DNA from: SKVR01 sp964453995
GTDB lineage: Bacteria > Bacteroidota > Bacteroidia > Bacteroidales > UBA7960
NCBI GenBank assembly: GCA_964453995.1
Contig: CAYVQC010000009.1
Location: 1-64,000 of the forward strand
Reading direction: 5' to 3'
Length of the DNA stretch: 64,000 nt
The translations under genes were made by a program, and so were the position numbers. Below are positions 1 through 6,536 of the stretch, in pieces. Below the pieces are notes generated by a model. The model was given only the letters and a program-made list of their open reading frames with translations, did not search any database and was not told the origin of the DNA. Positions within the stretch are counted from its first letter, which is position 1, and each line of letters opens with the position of its first letter.

Positions 1-50
1 ATACGAGATAAAGGAATGTGACTGAGTTCAGACGTGTGCTCTTCCGATCT
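1..50. other. Residual Illumina index adapter (assembly artefact)
   Basis: Bases 1-9 match the end of the Illumina P7 primer (ATACGAGAT). Bases 10-17 (AAAGGAAT) sit where the 8-base index belongs. Bases 18-50 match the TruSeq read-2 adapter up to its CTTCCGATCT end, with one G missing from a GG pair near base 24. This is library-construction sequence, not genome. Biological sequence starts at about base 51, so the window begins at a contig end. Confidence 0.95.
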
Positions 51-208
51 TACAATGCTCAGTGGGAATTACTGTATCAGGCTATCAGTAGGACAGCGCA
101 ATACTACCCTGAAAAATGTAGAGAGGGTGTATGAATTGTGCCGGGGAGTTAAAGATCATCTTTAACAACATTATTTTCCATTGGATTTCATTCATCAAAC
201 CAGAAGTA

Positions 209-559
209 ATGAATATTGAAGCCTACCGCAACTATTGTCTTTCCCTACCAGGTACTGAAGAGGATTTTCCCTTCGATGAGCAAACGCTGGTTTTTAAAGT
301 CCTTGGAAAAATGTTTGCCCTTGCAGATGTTGACAATTTCGAAAGTGTAAACCTTAAGTGCGATCCGGAAAAGGCCATAGAGCTGCGTGAGCAATACCCC
401 TCTGTTCAACCGGGCTATCACATGAACAAAAAACACTGGAACACTGTATTTGTAAACAAGGAAATCCCGGATGCACTGATCTTGCAGTGGACGCGGGATT
501 CCTACCAGTTAGTTGTAGCCGGATTGCCCCGAAAATTAAGGGCTACATTAACAGATTAG
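209..559 (+). CDS. MmcQ/YjbR family DNA-binding-like protein
   Basis: A 116-residue protein of the MmcQ/YjbR (DUF419) family, which has a CyaY-like alpha/beta fold. Family features visible are the N-terminal NIEAYRNYCLSLPG segment, the FKVLGKMFAL strand pair, the YHMNKKHWNTV motif and the C-terminal SYQLVVAGLP helix. The frame is open upstream to base 131, but family similarity begins at the ATG at 209 and the length then matches the usual 110-120 residues. The cellular role of the family is unclear: DNA binding is often stated, with little direct proof. It stands alone, convergent with the chemoreceptor gene whose end lies 4 bases away. The family call is secure, the function is not. Confidence 0.85.
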   Translation: MNIEAYRNYCLSLPGTEEDFPFDEQTLVFKVLGKMFALADVDNFESVNLKCDPEKAIELREQYPSVQPGYHMNKKHWNTVFVNKEIPDALILQWTRDSYQLVVAGLPRKLRATLTD

Positions 560-563
560 CACA

Positions 564-2405
564 TTACAATCTGAAGAAAGCGGTCATTTCTTTCAATTGC
601 TCTGCCTGGGCGGAGAGTTCTTCTGAGCTGGAAGCAAGCTCCTCGCTGGCAGAAGCATTTTGTTGTGTTATCCGGTTGAGAGATGCCAGGGCATTATTGA
701 TCTGTTCAGCACCGGTGTTTTGCTCTATGCTGGCAGCAGCAATTTCCTGAACCATGGTAGCAGTTCTCTCGATCTCGGGTACGATCTTCTGCAGCATGGC
801 TCCTGCTTTTTCTGAGATGCCCAGTCCTGAATCAGACAGTGTATTGATTTCTTCAGCTGCGACATGACTTCGTTCCGCAAGTTTTCTTACCTCGGCAGCC
901 ACTACGGCAAATCCTTTACCGTGCTCCCCGGCCCGGGCAGCCTCTACAGCAGCGTTGAGTGCCAGCAGATTGGTCTGGGATGCAATTTCGCTGATGATAG
1001 AAATCTTCTCTGCAATCTCCTTCATGCTTTTTGCTGCTTCCAGGGTAGAACGGTTCCCTTCCTTTACCGCTTCCACAGAGTGGAGGGCGGTCTTTTCTGT
1101 GCCTTTGGCATTGTCGGTATTTTGTGCAATGTTGGAAGACATCTCCTCCATAGATGAGGAGACTTCCTCTACCGATGAGGCCTGGTCGTTGGCACCCTGG
1201 GAGATCTGCTGTGCAGTAGAACTCATCTGCTGACTTGCCGTTGACATATATCCTGAAATATCAATGACCTGCTGCACAATATTGCGCAAGGACTGGATCA
1301 TCTTGTTTTGTGCCGATGCCAGCCTGCCTACCTCATCATTGCTCCGTACATCAATTTTTACATTAAGATCGCCATTGGCAATCTTTTCAGATGCTGTTAC
1401 CAGGCCGGTGATTGGCTTTATTACCGATTTGTTGATGATGTAGGTCAGAACCAACGTTATCACAACGATAACCAGGATGAAGATCACTGCTACATTAAGG
1501 ATTACGTTGCGGTTTAAAACATTGATCACCTGCATACTGGTTCCGCAGAACAACATGCCAATCACCTCGTTGTTGAGGTCAGTCAGGGGCATATAAGCGG
1601 CTTTGTAAGGCTGGCCCTGGATCTGTGAGTTACCGTAATAAATACGACGCTGATTGAGAACCTGGTTTTCAATCTCAGGATTACCCAGGTCTGTTCCTAC
1701 AATGCGCTGGCCGCTTTCATTGGTAATAGTGGTTTGGTAGCGTGTGCTTCCCATGAAAATGGTCACTTCAGAATCGATGGCTCTTTTGATATCATCCACA
1801 AAACGGGTATCGTCAAAAACATAACCTGTTGAAATGGCTCCAATGATCTTTCCTGTATCATCACGCAGCGGAGTACCGGCGCGAATGGATAATCTAACTA
1901 CCCGTCCTTCTTCTATACCAGCACTTTTTCTGCCTTGTAATGAAAGCTGTACGTTACGCTGGTTGCTGATATTATCGCCAAAATTATCAGGCGCATGGGC
2001 CCTTACCAGAACATTGCCATCAATGTCAGTAACTACAAAATAATGCAGACCAAAGGCTTGCATTGCTGTTTTGCCCAATTCAAGGGCTGCCTGCCGGTCA
2101 TTGTTGCGCAAGGCTTCGTGCAGGCGCGCCGAATATTCAAACCATTCTCCCGCTTCCAGGGCCCTTTTCTGCAAACGGTCCAATTCATCCTGGATGTATT
2201 GGGCCTGCTTACGGATGGTGGTATCAAAATACCGGTTCAGCTGCGTGTTGACCGTGCTATAAATTAAAAATACAATAATGACAAACAGCAATGCATTCAG
2301 GGTGTTCTGGCTCGCAAATAACTTGAACCTTATGCTTCCTGACCTCATTTTTGAAAACAGTTCCTTTTTCATCATAGTAATTTTTTGCATTAGTTCTGAT
2401 AGCAT
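564..2405 (-). CDS. Methyl-accepting chemotaxis protein (Cache-HAMP-MCP signal)
   Basis: A transmembrane chemoreceptor. Counted from the GTG at 2411 (615 residues), the order is a basic N-terminus, membrane helix 1 (about 38-54), a periplasmic Cache-type ligand domain (about 55-300), membrane helix 2 (about 303-325), HAMP (about 327-380) and a long signalling coiled coil. The conserved hairpin tip, around residues 473-505, contains EIASQTNLLALNAAVEAARAG. The ATG two codons after the GTG is taken as the start. It ends with ELKEMTAFFRL and has no C-terminal CheR/CheB tether. No cheA, cheW or other che gene is in the window, so it is an orphan receptor; its ligand cannot be read from sequence. 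Confidence 0.93.
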   Translation of the reverse strand: MLSELMQKITMMKKELFSKMRSGSIRFKLFASQNTLNALLFVIIVFLIYSTVNTQLNRYFDTTIRKQAQYIQDELDRLQKRALEAGEWFEYSARLHEALRNNDRQAALELGKTAMQAFGLHYFVVTDIDGNVLVRAHAPDNFGDNISNQRNVQLSLQGRKSAGIEEGRVVRLSIRAGTPLRDDTGKIIGAISTGYVFDDTRFVDDIKRAIDSEVTIFMGSTRYQTTITNESGQRIVGTDLGNPEIENQVLNQRRIYYGNSQIQGQPYKAAYMPLTDLNNEVIGMLFCGTSMQVINVLNRNVILNVAVIFILVIVVITLVLTYIINKSVIKPITGLVTASEKIANGDLNVKIDVRSNDEVGRLASAQNKMIQSLRNIVQQVIDISGYMSTASQQMSSTAQQISQGANDQASSVEEVSSSMEEMSSNIAQNTDNAKGTEKTALHSVEAVKEGNRSTLEAAKSMKEIAEKISIISEIASQTNLLALNAAVEAARAGEHGKGFAVVAAEVRKLAERSHVAAEEINTLSDSGLGISEKAGAMLQKIVPEIERTATMVQEIAAASIEQNTGAEQINNALASLNRITQQNASASEELASSSEELSAQAEQLKEMTAFFRL

Positions 2406-2736
2406 CTTCACAGGATATATACCCCATCAAGTATTATTTTGTGTCTCTATCTTTGAACAAAGTACCTGAAAATTACCGCAATAAAAAACAGTGCTTCTCC
2501 CGATCAATTTCGGTGGATTGCTGAATTGGCTACCGGCTTTTTTGTCTGTTACAGGTCGTGTAGTGTTACCTGCCCGAAGGTTGTATCCGTTGTGGTGTGG
2601 CGTATGAAAGTTTGTTAACCGGAGAGGGTGTTTGTGCAGGGAAAAATATGTCTGCCGGGTTTATACCCGCTTTGCACAAAAAAAAGAGGCCGCATCGGGC
2701 GGCCTCTTTCAGGAAATCAGTATATAGCAAAAACGA
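2406..2736. other. Intergenic region between receptor and aldehyde oxidoreductase genes
   Basis: About 330 bases without a gene. The right part holds the terminator of the oxidoreductase gene (2677-2707). The left part must carry the leader and promoter of the chemoreceptor; I see only an imperfect TACTTTG-like match and no convincing box. No small ORF or further structure was recognised. Confidence 0.5.
2676..2707 (-). terminator. Rho-independent terminator of the aldehyde oxidoreductase gene
   Basis: A perfect 9-bp stem (AGAGGCCGC paired with GCGGCCTCT, 2685-2707) with a 5-base loop. On the minus strand it is followed by a run of about ten T. It lies 30 bases past the stop codon of the oxidoreductase gene. 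Confidence 0.9.
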
Positions 2737-4896
2737 TTAATTGAGATGTTGCTGTACCACTTCAACCAGCTCGGGAAGATCCATTTCCAGGCTCCTGAGG
2801 TGCTCAATGGTGGGGATACCATCTTTTGTCCATCCTCTTCTTTCATAAACGGCATCCAGCAGTTGCTCATAGCGGTCTTCGCGGTAAGCACGCAGGGCAG
2901 CCATTTTTTCTTCGGTGGTTTTGCCTGCGGGGTCAAAGCCAACATCTTCTTTGAGTTGCTTATCGTAGCGTTCCTGGCGCGATTCGTATTCTTCAACCGT
3001 TACAGGGCCACAGGCGCGGTAGGGCTGTGCATCGTGGAGACGTTTGCCATAACCACGGCGCAGGTTAAAGATACGCTGGAAGTTATATACACGTTCGCTC
3101 TGACGGATCATTTCTTCCTTGCTGAATGGCTTGCCGGTAACAGCCTCAAAAATAGCAACATAATTATCTACATGTTCTGGAATTTTGTGAGGCTCCTCAG
3201 TGAGTTCATTTCCTTTGGGTACCACGTCATTCCAGCACAGCTTACACAAACCCACCAACCCAAACCATGTACGGAACATGGGGAAGTAGTGCAGGGCTTC
3301 TGCTTTATCTTCAAAAGTGGGAATCTGGTTGTTTACCATGTCCATAAAGATCAGCCAGGCTTCATCGTGTTGCGGTCCTTTATTGGTCATGGCATATCCT
3401 CCCTGCTGGGCAAGAGACTCCTTGGAAACATACTGTGAATACTCAAGGCCTTTATTCACCATTCCTATATCATTGAGGAATTTGGGATCGGCATTGTACT
3501 TCTCTACGAACAGTTCTTTCATTTTCTGTACCCCCAACCCGGCTACAAGTCCGAAACCTTCGCCACGGGCAAGCTGGTGCATCAGCTCCAGGGCTGCTTC
3601 TGAGTTGCCAAAATTCAACTCGAGGCCGCCGGTAATTTTCTTGTTGATGATACCTGCTTCATAACATTCCATGATGAAAGCGACGATGGTACCCCATGTA
3701 ATGGTACAAATTCCGTAAGTATCGCAGTAGAAATTTTGCTCAATGATGGCCTCGGGATCAAAAATACCCAGGTTGGAGCCCAGTCCTGCAGCAGTTTCGT
3801 ATTCGGGTCCGTCAACAATTACAGCTTCTCCTTTGTAGGGTCCGGTTTTGAGTATGAAATCATCCACACCTTTGGCGCAAGACATGGCGCATCCTATCCA
3901 GCAACCATCCGGAACATTCTGGGTAAAATATTTATCGCGAAAAACATTACTGTGAATTTTCAACCCGTCTTCATGGCTGCCAAATTTGAAGTTATGAGTA
4001 GGCAACAGGTCATAATCGTTCATCACGTTTACAATGTTGGCAGTACCTTTTTTGCGCATCTGGCACTGATGGTCATCCAGTTCCCTCATTTCCTGCTGGT
4101 ACCGGCGGCCGCGTTCTTTAATGGTATCCAGGTCGGCAACATTGTTCATATTTCCGCTTACCCCTTCAACTTTTGCCACAATAGCTTTAATACGTTTGTC
4201 GCGCAGTACTGTACCAATACCACCCCTTCCGGCTTGCTTCAATCTGATCTTTTTACGCTTCATGTCATAGAAGGTAAAGTTTACCATCCCGATGAGCGAA
4301 TTTTCGGCAGCAGCACCTGTTGACACGATACCAATATTCTTTGCGTCTTTTTCATTGTCGGCAAACAGCTCGGTCAGCTCTTCTGCCAAAATGTGCGAAT
4401 CCTTTGCAAAGCCAGGATCTTCAATGATCTGGATCTTTTTCCTGGTGGCATCAATGAAAATGATGATGTCTTTTTCTGCTTTGCCTTGCAATTCAAGGGC
4501 GTCGTATCCTGAAAATTTAAGGAAGGGGCCAAAGAAACCGCCCACATTGGAGTCCATTACCGAGTCGGTTTGGGGAGAGATAGTAACCAGCAGGGATTTG
4601 CCTGCTCCGGAGTATTGGGTTATACCTCCCACCGGACCGCTGGATATGATCACTTCATTTTCCGGATCATTCCATTTGGTGTCGGGTTTGGTGGCATCCC
4701 ACAAAAGCTTAAGGCCATAGCCTTTACCTCCGATAAATTTTTCCTTCATCAACGGGGGAACGTCTTTTTCAACTACTTCATTGTTGCCCACATTGATATA
4801 GAGAATCTTGTCAGTATAACCTCTGTCTAAAGGTTTCAGCTGATAATCGACCTCTTTTAGCTTTTTGTAATTCTGTTTTAAATCGGTGATGTTCAT
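2737..4896 (-). CDS. Tungsten/molybdenum aldehyde:ferredoxin oxidoreductase family enzyme
   Basis: A 719-residue cytoplasmic member of the AOR family, whose enzymes carry a bis-pterin W or Mo cofactor and one [4Fe-4S] cluster; the best-known members oxidise aldehydes to acids with ferredoxin as acceptor. The N-terminal AOR domain is clear (EKFIGGKGYGLKLL near 52-65, GPVGG near 87-91, GAGKSLLVTISPQTDS near 97-112, QAGRGGIGTVLRDKRIKAI near 221-239). Candidate cluster ligands are C332, C336 and C340 (spacing CX3CX3C rather than the usual CX2CX3C) and C551 or C554 in GLCKLC. It is longer than classic AORs (about 605 residues), with a basic, helical C-terminal tail. It is monocistronic, with its own promoter, an AAGGAG ribosome site and a strong terminator. 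Substrate unknown; BamB-like or other subfamilies are possible. Confidence 0.88.
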   Translation of the reverse strand: MNITDLKQNYKKLKEVDYQLKPLDRGYTDKILYINVGNNEVVEKDVPPLMKEKFIGGKGYGLKLLWDATKPDTKWNDPENEVIISSGPVGGITQYSGAGKSLLVTISPQTDSVMDSNVGGFFGPFLKFSGYDALELQGKAEKDIIIFIDATRKKIQIIEDPGFAKDSHILAEELTELFADNEKDAKNIGIVSTGAAAENSLIGMVNFTFYDMKRKKIRLKQAGRGGIGTVLRDKRIKAIVAKVEGVSGNMNNVADLDTIKERGRRYQQEMRELDDHQCQMRKKGTANIVNVMNDYDLLPTHNFKFGSHEDGLKIHSNVFRDKYFTQNVPDGCWIGCAMSCAKGVDDFILKTGPYKGEAVIVDGPEYETAAGLGSNLGIFDPEAIIEQNFYCDTYGICTITWGTIVAFIMECYEAGIINKKITGGLELNFGNSEAALELMHQLARGEGFGLVAGLGVQKMKELFVEKYNADPKFLNDIGMVNKGLEYSQYVSKESLAQQGGYAMTNKGPQHDEAWLIFMDMVNNQIPTFEDKAEALHYFPMFRTWFGLVGLCKLCWNDVVPKGNELTEEPHKIPEHVDNYVAIFEAVTGKPFSKEEMIRQSERVYNFQRIFNLRRGYGKRLHDAQPYRACGPVTVEEYESRQERYDKQLKEDVGFDPAGKTTEEKMAALRAYREDRYEQLLDAVYERRGWTKDGIPTIEHLRSLEMDLPELVEVVQQHLN

Positions 4897-4937
4897 AGAG
4901 TTAGTCTCCTTTTTTAGGGTGATTTTTATTCTGATGG

Positions 4938-4945
4938 CAAAACTA
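4938..4945 (-). promoter_or_regulatory. Candidate Bacteroidota -7 box for the aldehyde oxidoreductase gene
   Basis: On the minus strand this reads TAGTTTTG, matching the TAnnTTTG consensus, and would give a leader of about 35 bases. AAAGGAG stands just before the ATG. No good TTG -33 element is found at the usual distance. Confidence 0.5.
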
Positions 4946-5284
4946 CAAAATTTAAATTATTGGCAGGTCTTTTTTACACTTTTTCCGCGAACTATCAGTT
5001 AATTAGAATCGTTCTAAAGAAAGAAATGCAAATGAGTTGAATTGTTTTTTCTGCCGCATCAGGGTTTGACCAACGAGTCCAGTTGATCATCTTTGGTAAT
5101 GCGTGTTTCTACTCAGCACATTAATAGCTGTTTACAACAATTTGCCACAAAAGAATCAGCACTGAGCTCTTTGGGAGATTACCATGGGTATACCATTAAG
5201 ACTTTTAGGTTATACTTTTAAGCTATTTAACAGTTTTGATCCCGGATTCCGTGTTTGACGCAAGGAAATGGTATTGAAATGCCG

Positions 5285-5292
5285 TAGCTTTG
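5285..5292 (+). promoter_or_regulatory. Candidate -7 box of the lytic transglycosylase gene
   Basis: TAGCTTTG followed by C matches the Bacteroidota TAnnTTTG element. It overlaps an in-frame TTG at 5290, which argues against that TTG as the start and for the ATG at 5335. Confidence 0.5.
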
Positions 5293-5334
5293 CAGAGAAT
5301 TCAGAAAGTTTTCAACAATAAACTGACTTTACGC

Positions 5335-6342
5335 ATGACTTTACAAAATCGAATATTCTTTGTGCTGGGTATTCCCATTGTCTTCATATTTCTTATTAAA
5401 TTGCTTTCTTTTTCAAATGTGATGGTTGTACCTGAGACGCGGGGCACCAAAGAACCCGAACACAGCTACCGGGTTTATGCCCTGCCTCTGCCCGAAAATC
5501 TAAACTTTGCCGGCGAAGCTGTGCCTTTACATAATTTTGAAGTAAGGGAGCGATTCGATCGTGAGCTTTTGGTAAACAGCTATTGGCAATCGCAAACCAT
5601 CCTGTTTTTCAAAAGGGCCTATCGTTGGTTTCCTCTTATTGAGAAGACCCTGAGGGAGGAAAATATTCCAGATGATTTCAAGTACCTTGCATTGATAGAA
5701 AGTGGATTGATGGATGTGGTATCGCCGGCAGGAGCCACGGGATTCTGGCAGATCTTGCAATCAACCGGCAGGGAGCTGGGGCTTGAGATCAACAATGAAG
5801 TAGATGAACGCTACCATGTGGAAAAGGCAACGAGAGCAGCATCAAAATTTTTGCGCAGTGCTTACGAGTCCTACAATAGCTGGACCCTGGCAGCTGCTTC
5901 TTACAATATGGGAAGATCGGGCCTCAACCGCCAATTGTCCGAGCAATTGCTTACCAATTATTATGACCTGTGGCTCAATGAAGAAACGTCAAGGTATGTT
6001 TTCAGGATCCTGGCTATCAAAACCATTTTCGAAAACCCCGGGTTGCACGGTTTCAACTTTACCGAAGAAGATTTGTATCTCCCCTTTGATTACTATACCG
6101 TAAAAGTTGATACTACAGTAACTGACCTGGTTGCCTTTGCAAGCCAGCACCAGGTTACTTATAAAGAATTGCGTACCCTCAACCCCTGGCTGCGAAACAG
6201 ACAACTAAGCAACAGCAGCCGTAAGGTTTACGAAATTAAGATCCCCAAGGAAAGCCTCTTTGGTTATGAGTATCCTGTGCCTGCCCGTATGCAGTCTCCG
6301 GTTGAAGAAATCATCTCGCCCGGAAATGAAAGCGACCTTTAG
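5335..6342 (+). CDS. Membrane-anchored lytic transglycosylase (SLT domain, MltD-like)
   Basis: A 335-residue murein lytic transglycosylase, expected to cleave the MurNAc-GlcNAc bond of peptidoglycan to anhydro-muropeptides in the periplasm. A membrane helix or signal anchor spans about residues 7-28. The SLT fold spans about 95-235: YLALIESGL carries the catalytic Glu (E122), followed by SPAGATGFWQI, then the AAASYNMG segment and the ETSRYVFRILAIK helix typical of MltD. The C-terminal stretch (about 250-305) resembles one divergent LysM-like module (YTVKVDTTVTDLVAFA). The frame extends upstream to a TTG at 5290, but that codon lies inside the promoter box. It is a single-gene unit upstream of uvrA. 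Confidence 0.88.
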   Translation: MTLQNRIFFVLGIPIVFIFLIKLLSFSNVMVVPETRGTKEPEHSYRVYALPLPENLNFAGEAVPLHNFEVRERFDRELLVNSYWQSQTILFFKRAYRWFPLIEKTLREENIPDDFKYLALIESGLMDVVSPAGATGFWQILQSTGRELGLEINNEVDERYHVEKATRAASKFLRSAYESYNSWTLAAASYNMGRSGLNRQLSEQLLTNYYDLWLNEETSRYVFRILAIKTIFENPGLHGFNFTEEDLYLPFDYYTVKVDTTVTDLVAFASQHQVTYKELRTLNPWLRNRQLSNSSRKVYEIKIPKESLFGYEYPVPARMQSPVEEIISPGNESDL

Positions 6343-6536
6343 TTTTTGGTTTTACCAGGGTAATCCGGTTTCAGAACAGGGAAAATAAAAATCTGCCATA
6401 TCACAATTTTAACAGTATTGAAGGGGGCTGCGCTGCGGGCCCGCCTGTCAATCATTTTTCAAAAAACTTAACCCTTTGCAAAACAAAAAAGAGGCATTAT
6501 CCTTACCTTTACAGGTTGATTTAACTCAAACATAAT

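Larger units (their letters stand above)
4897..5334. other. Divergent intergenic region (oxidoreductase / lytic transglycosylase)
   Basis: About 440 AT-rich bases between divergently transcribed genes. It contains the oxidoreductase leader and -7 box at the left and a TAGCTTTG box (5285-5292) at the right. No ORF, tRNA or clear hairpin was recognised in the middle. Confidence 0.5.

Noticed and set aside
5290..5334. TTG start extending the lytic transglycosylase by 15 codons
   Set aside because: The TTG is part of a TAGCTTTG promoter box; the ATG at 5335 places the membrane helix at the N-terminus.
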